Positions 25,775 through 36,500 of a stretch of DNA of 64,000 nucleotides are shown one piece after another; position 1 is the first letter of the stretch; every line of letters begins with the position of its first letter. Under the pieces are notes generated by a model. That model was given only the letters and a program-made list of their open reading frames with translations. It was not told the origin of the DNA and did not search any database. Made by a program: the position numbers and the translations under genes. This DNA comes from Bacteroidia bacterium (GTDB lineage: Bacteria > Bacteroidota > Bacteroidia > J057 > JADKCL01): contig JACJYV010000002.1 of NCBI GenBank assembly GCA_020635905.1, positions 1,240,001 to 1,304,000 on the forward strand, given 5' to 3'.

Positions 25775-28597
25775 TCACATTTTGACCAACTTCTTTACAA
25801 TAGTTTTTTCTCCAATAAATTTGAGAAAATAAATCCCCGCTCCGTATTCCTCCCCGATATCGATGTGGAGTTTATTTTGAACGGGCAAGTCCACGGGCAA
25901 ATCTTCTATAACTTGCCCGTGGACATCAAAAATTAATAATTTCTGAATTAAATTTGGCTCTCCTTTTATTTCGATTTCGTAAGAACCGGCAGAGGGGTTT
26001 GGATATACTGAAACAGTATTTGTTTGGACCATTTCGTGGTTAGTCGTGTTGCTGCAAAGCGCCAGGTACTTATTGTTTAGCTCCAGGCAAATATCCTTAT
26101 TAATCAAATTGTTTATTCCCATAACCAAGTTGGGAACACTGTCGTTTTTTGTCGTAACAAGGGGATAATCAGCTTTTATGTAATAATGCCCAATGTTCAC
26201 CATTGGGAAATAGTATAAACCATTTGCATCGGTTTTTTCATGGTCCAAAACGTCACCGTTGGCCGAGTCAATAATGAAAATATTTATTCCTGGTACCGAG
26301 TCCCCAAAGCTTAACATATGGAAAATACCGGCTTCTACGGTTCCGGCATAAAGACCCGGGCCCCCTTGATTGTACCCGTACCTGGCCATGAAATCATGTA
26401 CAATTGGGGTGTTTGATAACAAAAATGGTTTTGCGAAATTCCAAAACAGGGTAGTATCGGCATACGTTGGCAAAGAAGTTGGGTAAGATGATGAGTCTGG
26501 CTCAACTTTTATGTAAAATACAGATTCCTGAACAAAGCAAAACTCATATTTTCCCGCAGAGTTGGTCAGAGTGGAATCAACAAAATTCAATTTCACCAAG
26601 ACCGAATCATAGGTAATTAAATAAACTTTTTGGTTGATCAAGGGATTACCCCAAGGTGATTTAATGATCCCTTGGAGGTAACCCAACGAGTCATAAGTAA
26701 CATAAACGCTGTCATAACCCAGGCAACCATTTGCGTCTGTCACCTCCAGATAATATAAACCAGGAATTGAGGTCGAATAATTCTGATTGGTATCAAGGGA
26801 GTTTCCATTACTGAACCAATTATATGTTGAATATCCAGCTTCCCCCATCAACAAAATCGGTTGAGGGTCACATAGCTTCAATTGATTGGTGAGGCCTGAA
26901 ATAAGCGGGAGGTAATTCCGTGAAGTATCCAAGACAACCTCAATGGAGTCTATGTACTGGCAACCGGAAGAGTCAGAACCAAACAAATAGTAAGTTCCGG
27001 GAGACGATGTTGTAAGGGATTGGGCGGTCCCACCATTAGACCATGAGTAACTGGCCAATCCCCATGCTCCGTAAAGTGTGGCAGATTGGTTATTGCAAAT
27101 TGAAACTGGTCCTAGGGTTATTATTATTTGTTGATATTGAGGTGGAGAGTTGCTAATGATCACGCTTCCCCAAACTGTGTCGATGGGGCCAAGCAAATTT
27201 GAAACAATTACCTGCCAGGAAAATGTTCCTCCAAATGGATAAATATGGGAAATACTCTGTCCCATGCCATTTAACCCTCCCGCCCCAGTCCACTGGTAGG
27301 AATATGGATTCCCGGTTCCACATGAACTTGCAACAAAATTTGCGGATTGGCAAAAACCTGGACTCACATTGATTGAAAATCCGGGGTTTTGTGTAGCAAT
27401 GATGGTCAGATATTTATCTGTTGTCAAGGTCCATGGACACTGACTGTCCTTTGCTTTTACCCTGAAATGATAGGTTCCACTTGCCGGAGGGGCAAAACAA
27501 AATCTGGCATTTGCTGATTGACCTATCAACGTATCCTGGAGACTTGGATTTCCTGTATCGGCAAAAGTTGCACCCAAAAGACTTTGGTCCCATGAAAATG
27601 TAATTGTATCGGTCGAATCCAGGTCTGTTGCATAAAGGTCGAAGCAAAATGAACCACATGCAAACAAAGTGTCGCCCATGCTGTAAGCGTTTCCCGAAAC
27701 ATTGGAAATGCTGGATATTGATGGAGGATTGATAGGGCCACAGTTCAAGGCCCTGACTTGAATTTCCCTAAAGGTAGTGCCCAAAAGGGTTCCGTTCCGA
27801 TATTCATCAACATAAAAACAAACTGTGCCTATTTGGGTACTTCCAGGGGTTGGAAGGATGGTCAATAATCCTGTTGCGGAATCCAAAGAAAAATCCCAAT
27901 CTGCCCCCAGGGGTGAGGTCGGCGAGTATCCTGTTCCATAGGTGGCAGGAGTAAAAGAATTGTTTGAAAATCCATTATAACACATACCCAAATAGTAAAC
28001 CAGGGAATCTCCATCCGGATCAAAGGCACCTTGATCAATTTGAAGTGGAGTGCCCAGGCAAATTGCAACGAGAGGTTCCTGGTTAAAAATGGGAGAATTG
28101 TTGGAGCTTGGGTTGGGGATGGGTAAAGTTTGCCAGGATAAAAGAGGGCCAGAAACCCCTGAAGTAATTATTGGACTCCTGCAGCAGCCGGTCCAAAAAA
28201 TCCCCCATTCGCAACTCGTGTCTGCAATACAAATATCGTAGTCCCTGTACCAATGGTATTCCTGGACGCCATGTTGCCCGTTTATGTTTGAGCACAGGGA
28301 TTGACCTGGACATGCGGGGGTAATGTCAGAAATGACAATTGGTGACCAGTTGGAGATCGGACTTGGAGGAGTTGAGTTATTATTACAATTTGTTCCTGAA
28401 ACGGGTAAAAAGGAAATATTGCTATTTATAGTAGTAAGTCCATAACAATCTCTGTATGCGCGCAGGTGAACTCTGATCGTACAATTGCTAACGCATTCAT
28501 AAGTTATTTCTGCTCCCATGTGGTGACTTCCCATACAGAATAAAGGAGAAGACAGAGGCAAGAGAAATATAGCAAAATAGAGGTAGGATTTTCTCAT
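25775..28597 (-). CDS. Large secreted protein with T9SS sorting domain
   Basis: 940 residues from ATG 28597; a 27-residue upstream extension lacks signal character. Signal peptide: MRKSYLYFAIFLLPLSSPLF. The mature start MGAEITYECVSNCTIRVHLRAYRDC is the motif of a Bacteroidota family of cell-surface proteins that often end in gliding/T9SS domains. The middle holds several Ig-like/PKD-like modules with regularly spaced cysteines, then two carboxypeptidase-regulatory/SdrD-like beta modules (GIIKSPWGNPLINQKVYL; TDANGLYYFPMVNIGHYY). The last ~75 residues are a type A T9SS C-terminal domain (VSVYPNPSAG...GIYFLKF...KKLVKM). Expected at the cell surface or exported. AT-rich. Confidence 0.85.
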   Translation of the reverse strand: MRKSYLYFAIFLLPLSSPLFCMGSHHMGAEITYECVSNCTIRVHLRAYRDCYGLTTINSNISFLPVSGTNCNNNSTPPSPISNWSPIVISDITPACPGQSLCSNINGQHGVQEYHWYRDYDICIADTSCEWGIFWTGCCRSPIITSGVSGPLLSWQTLPIPNPSSNNSPIFNQEPLVAICLGTPLQIDQGAFDPDGDSLVYYLGMCYNGFSNNSFTPATYGTGYSPTSPLGADWDFSLDSATGLLTILPTPGSTQIGTVCFYVDEYRNGTLLGTTFREIQVRALNCGPINPPSISSISNVSGNAYSMGDTLFACGSFCFDLYATDLDSTDTITFSWDQSLLGATFADTGNPSLQDTLIGQSANARFCFAPPASGTYHFRVKAKDSQCPWTLTTDKYLTIIATQNPGFSINVSPGFCQSANFVASSCGTGNPYSYQWTGAGGLNGMGQSISHIYPFGGTFSWQVIVSNLLGPIDTVWGSVIISNSPPQYQQIIITLGPVSICNNQSATLYGAWGLASYSWSNGGTAQSLTTSSPGTYYLFGSDSSGCQYIDSIEVVLDTSRNYLPLISGLTNQLKLCDPQPILLMGEAGYSTYNWFSNGNSLDTNQNYSTSIPGLYYLEVTDANGCLGYDSVYVTYDSLGYLQGIIKSPWGNPLINQKVYLITYDSVLVKLNFVDSTLTNSAGKYEFCFVQESVFYIKVEPDSSSYPTSLPTYADTTLFWNFAKPFLLSNTPIVHDFMARYGYNQGGPGLYAGTVEAGIFHMLSFGDSVPGINIFIIDSANGDVLDHEKTDANGLYYFPMVNIGHYYIKADYPLVTTKNDSVPNLVMGINNLINKDICLELNNKYLALCSNTTNHEMVQTNTVSVYPNPSAGSYEIEIKGEPNLIQKLLIFDVHGQVIEDLPVDLPVQNKLHIDIGEEYGAGIYFLKFIGEKTIVKKLVKM

Positions 28598-28779
28598 TTT
28601 TACACAATGGTGGTGGCTAATAAACATGAATTTACAGTTTTTTCTGATTTTTCGAGAATTCTTGATGCGATTTAGCATTCACCATCAACAGGAGATTTAC
28701 ACCAATCAATCAATTTCGGGGAAAACTCTCCCTTCCAAATTTCCTTACCTATGCCTACCCTTAAAAAATCAACTCTCCC

Positions 28780-29682
28780 CTAAATCCTCTCATACTTCTC
28801 TCCGTTGAACTCAAAATATATTGTCTCGTTCACCTGCACGTTATTGGGTTGGTCATTATCCAGGTACATTGGCTCTCCGATCTCGGTGCCTTTGCGGGAA
28901 TATTTGATGGGATACCATTTTTTGCCAGGTTTGGGGGTCAATTCAATGGTCCCGGACCATTCGGGGTAGTTTTCTTCGGCATTCATGTAAAACCAGTGGG
29001 TCAGGTTAGCGAAGACCACCTGCATGGTGTCATCCACTACAGCAACGTAAGAGTTGCCTTCGTTGTGCTCGCCGGTGCCGCCGTAGGAAAGGGGAAAGTC
29101 AAGCCCCCAATTATTTTCTCCCAATTGGATCAGAGTTGGGCTTGCCTGCTGGCCGTATTCGCCCATTTCTTTGGCAAACCTTTGGCTGACTTTCAATTCC
29201 CAGAGGTTACCTTTTCGCTCAAACCAGTGAAAACCAAGTTTGGCGCTGTACACGTGGGCGTTCCAATCCACCCCTGCTTTGGTATCAATGATTTGGCTGA
29301 CCAGGTATGCACCGTAGCCTTCTTCCATGGGGTAAACTTCACTGAACAGTACATTGGAAATCAAATCTGTGTCAAGGAGGTCTTCCTTTGAATTGGTCCA
29401 GATGGTTTCCGACTCAACCAGGTACTTTTCCTGGTCGTTGAAAGACCAGATCGAGGTTTGTGATTCTTCATCCCAGTTGCCAAAAATAAGGTTCATGGCT
29501 TTTGCAAGGGTAAAAGCACCCTCAAACGAGTTGGATGGCTTTGTGGGTGGATAGGAAATGGAAACCGCTGAACTCAGGGTAGAGGACATGCTGTCAGAAA
29601 TGCCCGCCGCCCCTGGCTGACGGCAGGCAAAAACAAGCAGGGCGACCGATAATGCGAAATACAATGGGAGAAGCGGCTTCAT
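28780..29682 (-). CDS. Putative lipoprotein of unknown function
   Basis: 300 residues from ATG 29682; a TTG eight codons upstream is less likely. MKPLLPLYFALSVALLVFAC is a lipoprotein signal with Cys20 as lipid site. The mature protein has a Ser/Pro-rich linker, then a beta-rich domain with many Trp and Tyr residues (IFGNWDEESQ, YGQQASPTLIQLG, YFEFNGEKYERI). No known family recognised. Probably anchored in the outer membrane. Divided from the defence operon by about 170 bp. Confidence 0.6.
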   Translation of the reverse strand: MKPLLPLYFALSVALLVFACRQPGAAGISDSMSSTLSSAVSISYPPTKPSNSFEGAFTLAKAMNLIFGNWDEESQTSIWSFNDQEKYLVESETIWTNSKEDLLDTDLISNVLFSEVYPMEEGYGAYLVSQIIDTKAGVDWNAHVYSAKLGFHWFERKGNLWELKVSQRFAKEMGEYGQQASPTLIQLGENNWGLDFPLSYGGTGEHNEGNSYVAVVDDTMQVVFANLTHWFYMNAEENYPEWSGTIELTPKPGKKWYPIKYSRKGTEIGEPMYLDNDQPNNVQVNETIYFEFNGEKYERI

Positions 29683-29851
29683 GTACAAAGAAATGTTTCT
29701 ATTCAAGTTAATAAAAGATCAAGAAGAAAGCACCTGAAAATTGTTGGGGATGAAGATTTTAGTGCTAACATTTTTTGTGCAAGGTTTTGAAATTGAGGAA
29801 CAGGAGGGGATTGTGGGTGGAGATTAAGGCTGAGTTTTTCAAAATTTCCAA

Positions 29852-31084
29852 TTACTCCTGCAGAATAGCCTCAAAAAACCGCCCCCCAAATCCAAAATCC
29901 AGCTTTCCATCCTTCAAGATTGAGTCCGAAAGGGCTTTACAAGTTTCGCCAGATGTTTGAAGGAAGGCCCCCGTCAACTCTTTCCTTACTGGCCCAGGAT
30001 ATAATAATACCCCTTTCTTAGCCCCATAGTACTGGTTATAGACAAAAACCTGACGCAAATCATCCATAGAAGCGGTCAAGCTTCCAGGCATTTTCCACTT
30101 GGTATCGATCACAATGCTTTTTAATCCGGATGAAGGGTTTCTGGGCTCAAGGACAATATCAGGTTTCAGGTTCCTGACCCGCCGCCCTTCTGGCTTGAAG
30201 AAATTCTTTTCGTATTGAGCGCAGACCTTGTATAGATCCTGTTTGACTTTCCGCAAAGATTGTTCCACATAACTTTCCCAGAGTTTATTCATGTCAAACA
30301 TGATGGCCAAAACTTCATTCTGCCCCCGAACCAAGTCCGGATGATAGTTCAACAGGATGAGTCTGGCGATTTCGATTGCATTGCGGTACCCTTCTGATTT
30401 TCGGTTGAATTGGATTTTCTCAAAGGTGGCATCAGAAACAGAAAGGTCTTCCAATTCGGGAAAATCCAGCAACAACCTGCCAATGGTTCCGGAAAGGGCA
30501 GGGTTTGTGTTAATGGATTTAAGGACTTTCAGGGCTTTTCTCAGGATTTGGTTCAGCAAATGCGCCTTGTCGTAAATGGTATGACAGGTGTGAAACCTTT
30601 CCGCATGTACCAGGTTGTGGCGAATTTGCCGGGCGAACATCAATCGGCCTTTTATAGCCAATTGGTTGGCCTCCCTTTTACGGTAGGTTTTGATCAATCC
30701 CTCCCGCATCAGTTGCGAAACCTCGTTGAGGAACAATTCAATATAGAGGTCCAAAATTGAATTGGATTTCAAATTCAACCCAGCGGTTGAGGGTGCTTTC
30801 ATGTTGATCAGCCCGACAGTTTGCAACATGTCGATCAAAACCCGCTGCCAGTCGCAGTCGGCCTCCACTTTATCAATCTTAGGCAAAACCTCAATGGTAA
30901 GATCCCCTACCCGGATCACCCCTACCCATTCGGTAAACTTTACCCCTTTATGAATCAAGGAGTAATAGGGGAAATCATTGGGACGGTAAAACCTTTGCAG
31001 CGCAAGTAAAAGGGGATCATCAATCCTTGGGAAGATCAGCTTTTCATGCTCGAATTTTCGAACGGGATCATTTTTGCCTGCCAT
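29852..31084 (-). CDS. mcrC: McrC-family nuclease subunit
   Basis: 410 residues. The N-terminal part has the McrC pattern VGVIRVGDLTIEVLPKI, and the C-terminal PD-(D/E)XK nuclease core has Asp in LKPDIVLEP and the D-T-K triad in SIVIDTKWK, followed by QVFVYNQYYGAKKGVLLYP. McrC is the DNA-cutting partner of the McrB GTPase in modification-dependent restriction. ATG 31084 is one base after the McrB TAG stop, implying translational coupling. Last gene of the four-gene operon. Confidence 0.9.
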   Translation of the reverse strand: MAGKNDPVRKFEHEKLIFPRIDDPLLLALQRFYRPNDFPYYSLIHKGVKFTEWVGVIRVGDLTIEVLPKIDKVEADCDWQRVLIDMLQTVGLINMKAPSTAGLNLKSNSILDLYIELFLNEVSQLMREGLIKTYRKREANQLAIKGRLMFARQIRHNLVHAERFHTCHTIYDKAHLLNQILRKALKVLKSINTNPALSGTIGRLLLDFPELEDLSVSDATFEKIQFNRKSEGYRNAIEIARLILLNYHPDLVRGQNEVLAIMFDMNKLWESYVEQSLRKVKQDLYKVCAQYEKNFFKPEGRRVRNLKPDIVLEPRNPSSGLKSIVIDTKWKMPGSLTASMDDLRQVFVYNQYYGAKKGVLLYPGPVRKELTGAFLQTSGETCKALSDSILKDGKLDFGFGGRFFEAILQE

Positions 31085-31085
31085 G

Positions 31086-33524
31086 CTAAACCCGGAGTAA
31101 TTGATTCAGAGCTTTCTGAAAATCATCGTCCTCCATTTCCATGACGTTTACGAGTTCAAGGACAGGTCGACTTAGAAGATTAGGCAAGGCATCATGGTGA
31201 AATTCAGCGAAAAGGTCCTCCGAACTTTCCTCCTCATGCGCTTTGGGATCTTTGAAAAAACCTGGACCAATCACCAGACCAATTTTGGCAAAATCGCCAA
31301 AAAAGTATTCCTGCAATAGAGGAATGATCTTGTTGTGAAAGACCATTTTCAGGCCCTCCAGGGATTTAATGCCTAAGAAATAGGAATGGCCGATCAGGTG
31401 ATCTTTGTCCAATAATTTCAGGATGCGGCGATTGATGGTTTCGAGGAGCCATTGTAAGTCGGGCCCTTTGGAAAATTGATTGGTTTTACCTGTAAATTCT
31501 ACAGATTCCAAAAGGGCAATTTGTTTTACACTTGGCGCATTTTCATCCCGCATCTTATCCCAAATTTCTTGCTTTTGTTCATTGGTCCAATTCTCAGGGG
31601 CTCCGATTTCCTGGAAGAGATCTTCTTCATTTTCCTTGTAAGGGGACTCATCCCAACCCATTTTTTTGTGATCCCACCATAACTGCCAGACTTTCCTGGC
31701 GGGTGAGGCAAGCAACTCAGGTTTGGGAGGCATTTCTTCGAAATGAAACCTGCGCCTAAGGGCTGTATCCAACGCTTCCACCGACCTGTCCGCGGTATTC
31801 ATTGTGCCGATGAGATAAAGATTTTCCGGCACCGAAAAAACATCCTTGGAATAGGGCAGAATAACCTGGAGTGCTTCTTTTTTTCCTTCCCTTTTATCGG
31901 GTTCGATCAGGGTGATCAATTCCCCAAAAATCTGGGCGATGTTGCCACGATTGATCTCGTCAATGATCAGCACAAACCTGGGCTTTTCTTTCGGTGATAC
32001 CTGGGTGCCGGAAGGGAGGGAAGTGGTAAAAAAGTCCTTTTTGATTTGTTCTGACTTCAGTTTGTAAATGGTCTTTTGCATGAAGGCACGTTCATACAGT
32101 TTTTCGACCGGAATGTCTTCGTCCTTGACCAACCAATTTACCTTGCGGAAATGATGAAAACCAATTTCAGAGTCTTCAATAAACTCATATTCGCCTGTGA
32201 CTTTTCCAATCGCACGGGCTGTGAGATTTCCATTGGAAACCACCACATAGTGCCCTACTTTGAGATAGACCGCAAACTGATTGATAAAGGTAAGTGCCGA
32301 ACTTCCCAAATTGTTGTCTTTGACCAGTTTCTTAATTTCCTTTTCACTTTTGCCGGTAAAATCAATGTCCTCTCCCCACCCCATAGAAATATAGCCGTTA
32401 TCCATGCAATAGCGATAAATGTCAGTGTCCTCTTCGAGGGTACTATTTCCCAAAGAAATCTTGAAAAACTGGGCCTTGACCATTTCGGAATCAGGAATGT
32501 GAATGGCACCTTTGATTTTCTCCTCATTCAGCTTTTGGTGGCTCGAAGCAATTTGAGCCAATTGTTTGAAAATGCCTGGCTGGGTCCTGTATTTCAGATA
32601 GGTGTCATTGTCCTCGGGATCGAGGGGCTTAATACCTTCGATGAAATCCTCATAGGCAAAGGCTTGATGGAAGGTACAAAAGGCTATCCTGCCATTGAAG
32701 TTTTTCATGTCATCAAAGAGCAACTGGTCAAAACGGGCTTTCAGGGCACTTCGACCTTCTTCTGTATGCGGGTCATTTTCATAATAAAACTCAGGGTCAA
32801 CGATGGAAATGGCCTTGCTGATTGTGTTGTAGGTCTTGCCCGTTCCAGGAGGGCCAAACAAAATCTGATTGAGAGGTTCGGATGATTCCCGCTTTCCGAA
32901 AGGCGTTTCTATTGGAACTTCCTGAGAGGTCTCGGGATTTACCCCGTCTGCATATCCAACCCAAAGCCTTTCGCAAAATTCGAAGAATTCTCCTCCCCTT
33001 CTCTGGCCCAGTATGTATCTGTGCAAGGCAGAAATAGCCCTGCGCCGTGGATTTTCCATGCCCAGGTTTTGGGCGGCGTGTTGCAAAGCTTCGGGTTTAA
33101 AAATATTGACCACCTGAAGGTTGGAATAAAGAAAAGCGACCTTCCATTTATAGGCCATGGCCAACCCGATCTCATCAATGGCTTCCAGATTACCCGCTTC
33201 GGCTGCCCGTGCCAACTCCACCAGACGCTCACGGATTGTTTCAAAGGCTTCATCCCGGGTCGAGCCATATTTACCCACCCAGCCATATTCCCCATCCGTG
33301 AGGTAACCGTTGCGGGTTTCCTGGGATTGGGTGTTGCGGCGACGGTAAATGCCAAACTTATAGGAAGAACCGCCCCAAATGCTGCCCAGGTCATTGGTTT
33401 GGGCTTCCACCCAATAGCAAAAGGAGTTTTTATCCAGATTTGTGTAATCTTCCAGGTTTAGGTTTTCCAGGCGGGAGATGGGCCATTCGGTCAGGAAGGC
33501 GGCTTTTAATTCGTAGGGTGTCAT
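31086..33524 (-). CDS. mcrB: McrB-family AAA+ GTPase with a domain inserted in the motor
   Basis: 812 residues. Residues 1-215: N-terminal domain of a kind seen in other McrB homologues (specificity part, target unknown). Walker A GPPGTGKT at 224-231; Walker B VLIIDEIN at 518-525; the McrB GTP signature MNTADRS at 575-581; arginine finger region ALRRRFHFEE. Between Walker A and B, residues ~350-490 form an extra beta-rich domain (AQFFKISLGNSTLEE, YISMGWGE, GHYVVVSNGNLTARAIGKVTGEYEF) that looks like an EVE/PUA-type nucleic-acid-base reader. Starts 19 bp after the methylase stop. It drives restriction with McrC; a modified base read by the insert is a reasonable inference, not shown. Confidence 0.9.
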   Translation of the reverse strand: MTPYELKAAFLTEWPISRLENLNLEDYTNLDKNSFCYWVEAQTNDLGSIWGGSSYKFGIYRRRNTQSQETRNGYLTDGEYGWVGKYGSTRDEAFETIRERLVELARAAEAGNLEAIDEIGLAMAYKWKVAFLYSNLQVVNIFKPEALQHAAQNLGMENPRRRAISALHRYILGQRRGGEFFEFCERLWVGYADGVNPETSQEVPIETPFGKRESSEPLNQILFGPPGTGKTYNTISKAISIVDPEFYYENDPHTEEGRSALKARFDQLLFDDMKNFNGRIAFCTFHQAFAYEDFIEGIKPLDPEDNDTYLKYRTQPGIFKQLAQIASSHQKLNEEKIKGAIHIPDSEMVKAQFFKISLGNSTLEEDTDIYRYCMDNGYISMGWGEDIDFTGKSEKEIKKLVKDNNLGSSALTFINQFAVYLKVGHYVVVSNGNLTARAIGKVTGEYEFIEDSEIGFHHFRKVNWLVKDEDIPVEKLYERAFMQKTIYKLKSEQIKKDFFTTSLPSGTQVSPKEKPRFVLIIDEINRGNIAQIFGELITLIEPDKREGKKEALQVILPYSKDVFSVPENLYLIGTMNTADRSVEALDTALRRRFHFEEMPPKPELLASPARKVWQLWWDHKKMGWDESPYKENEEDLFQEIGAPENWTNEQKQEIWDKMRDENAPSVKQIALLESVEFTGKTNQFSKGPDLQWLLETINRRILKLLDKDHLIGHSYFLGIKSLEGLKMVFHNKIIPLLQEYFFGDFAKIGLVIGPGFFKDPKAHEEESSEDLFAEFHHDALPNLLSRPVLELVNVMEMEDDDFQKALNQLLRV

Positions 33525-33543
33525 GAAATTGTTTGTCTTTGTG

Positions 33544-36500
33544 TTAAGATATTACAATTTGTTCGTATTCCGTGGCGGAAAAGGGAAATTCAGTATCTAT
33601 GGTTTTGACTTCTTCGAAAGTGAGGTTGTAAAGGCGATAAACCATGGCATCGATTGCGTGCTCCTCGACTTCAGTTTCCCGTCCATTTGCCTTTTTGGCC
33701 ATAACCTCATTTACTGCCTGGGAAAAAATCTCGTCTGTTTTTGAGGAGACCTTTTTGGGCAAAGGGAAGGGATTGAGGTAATTACTTTTCATCCTTCTTG
33801 CGTCTCCCTGAAGGGTGTCCCCAGTGTTATAAAGAAACCACCAAAACAGGGAACTGTTAATTATTGATCCCAAAAACTCATAGGACTCATCTACATAGGG
33901 GAATTTGATCAAAGAGTAAACTGTGGTTGAATGATATAGCTTGGAATTATTCAAAGTGACATTAGGATGATCCGAGCAAATTTCCATGGAGGACAATTTG
34001 TCCCTGTCAAACTTGGTTCTGTTTTTGGGATAAATATATCCAAACCAGTGAGACATTTTTCCTGCCTTTCCACTTTCTCTTTTCTTGAACTCATCCTCGT
34101 TTTCAATGACAAAATCATAAGTCCTCCGGTAATTTGATCGAAGCTCATTCAGGGAAACCTCTTTAACATTTTCTCCATCCACTAAATAGGGAAAAAAGAC
34201 ATAAGTCTGAGTTTCCAATTTTTTGTAACGGTGTACATCCCTTCCTTTTAGCAAGGGTTTGAACAGATCGGCCTCAAGTGTATAATCTTTGTCGGCCAGA
34301 ACGTTGAATCCAGTGATCAAACCGTTTTCAATGACTGCATTTTCCAGAAAGTAAAGCTTGTCCTTACTCGTAGCGATCCCTTGAAAAATATCCTCGAAAA
34401 CATCTTCGATTTTTTTTGAATCATCATAGATCTTACTGAAAATCAAATATTCGTCTGAATCATTAAAGAAAATCCATTGATTTGTGCCGTAAAGCTTTGA
34501 TGCTATTTTCAATTGATCATAAAGGATGGTGGAGTACTTTCCTTCGTTCTCCATCAGGGCATAATAATCAGACTTGAAGGGGAATTTCTGGCAAAGGAAT
34601 CCTTCATTGGGGCGTTTACTGAAAAATGCGATGCAGGTATAGGTATCAGCATCATTGAAAACCATATTTGCTCCAAAATGGGCAATCTTGTCAATATATT
34701 TCCCCTTAATCAGGAAATCACGGAATGATTCTCCACTTGCTGCATTGAAAAACTTATGGGGAAAAATGAAGGCATTTTGGCATTCATTCGCAGAAAGAGT
34801 TTTCGCAGCCAATTCAAAAAAGATATTCGCAAGGTCGTAGGACTTATTTGCCACCTCGAATTTGGCTTCCAGAAAGGGTTTGTCCTCCTTGAAATTCTTG
34901 GTGATTTCCTGCACCCGCATGTAGGGAGGATTGGCAATTACAATATCAAACCCCTTTTTCTCTGCAAACATCTCATTCATCACCTCCGGAAAATCCAGCT
35001 GCCAGTCGAAATGCTGGAAAGGTTGGTCGGGCTTTGCCAACAAGTCCTGACACCGCGCTATTTGAGCATCGTATTGGTCTAGTTGAGCCTCTATTGCGTC
35101 GTTCTCCTTTTCCTCCTTTTTGGAGAGAAAGAAACCGGAATTAAAAGGATTTCTCTCCTGGTACCTGGCTTTGGAATAAGTCAGTTGGGCCTGGAGCAGT
35201 TTCAGCTTTTCTTCCCGGATCTCATTGGAAATCCCCCCTTTGGCGGCTAATCCGGCATTGAAAAACTCTTTTTGCTTGTCCACTACCGCTTGTAAACCTG
35301 CTTTGACCTTTTTGGCCAGTTCGTTGATCTGTTTGGCGGTCTCACTGAGTTGGTCGTGGATCTGTGATTGCAGCTGAATGTCCCAATCAATCTCCAAAAC
35401 TTCCCCTTCAAATTTACTGAGCAGGGAATTGCCCACCACGATCTTATAGTCGAAGTTGGGCAGGGGCCGGGGTTCTTCCTCATCCACGATGAGGGACAAC
35501 CAGAAGCGCAGGCGGGCAATGTCCACCGCGCCTGCGTCAATGTCCACTCCGTAAATGGAGTTTTGGATGATGTCGAGCTTGACCTTGGCGGGTTGCCAAT
35601 GATCACTTTCAATCTGCCAGGTATCCTTGACCGAATCGGGTTTGTTGTCCCAGATGCATTCCACGGCCTGAAAAATCTCCTGGAGAATGCCCATGGGAAA
35701 GGCTCCCGATCCGATGGCGGGATCGCAGATTTTCACTTCCCGCAAGGCTTGCAGGATTTCATCTTCGATGTCCAGTTGGCTGATTCCCCCGGTCAGTTGG
35801 TCCTTGATAAAGTCAGAAATAGCCGGGCGTAGTTCATCTTCCGGCCCCTCGACTTTGGTGAGCAGGTGTTCGATCAGGCATTCCTGGCACATGAAGTGCA
35901 CAATACGCTTGGGCGTATAGTAAGCCCCTTTTTCCTTATTGTCTTCGAGGAGGTTTTCGAAGATGTGGCCCAGCATTTCGGGGTCCACTGCGATGGTGTG
36001 GTCGCCTGGGCTGTCTTCGTCAACCGTGAAGTTGTACGAGTTGAGAAAGTCGAGAAATCCGCGGGAGTTTTGGGCAGAGGTCCGGTTGCTTTGAGGTTGT
36101 TCCTTGTAATCGGGGTTGCAGAAATAGTGAGCGGGAAAATTGAGGTCTTTTACCCCGGACCTCACGTCCACCGGACTCATGTCAAAGAGGCCGCCATTCA
36201 GGAAGGGGACCTGGGTTTGGCTGCCGTCGGGCAAGGTAAATTCGTTGTTTGCCCGATCCGGCTGGTTGAGGGCATAAAAAAAGAGGGGGATCAGTCCTTT
36301 TTTGTAATAATTTTCTTTGTCGCTCAATAGGTCAAAAATAGCCTGGATGAGGTTTTGTTTTTTCTCTGGATCCGTTTCAATGGGGGCCTGCATCCAGCCC
36401 TTTTTCTGGACAAAGTAAAGGAAAACCAGGCGGCCCAACATTTTCTTTGCAAAATCCCGGGCGCCTTTTTCGCTTTCTTCTTTCGTTCCCGGAAAAATTT

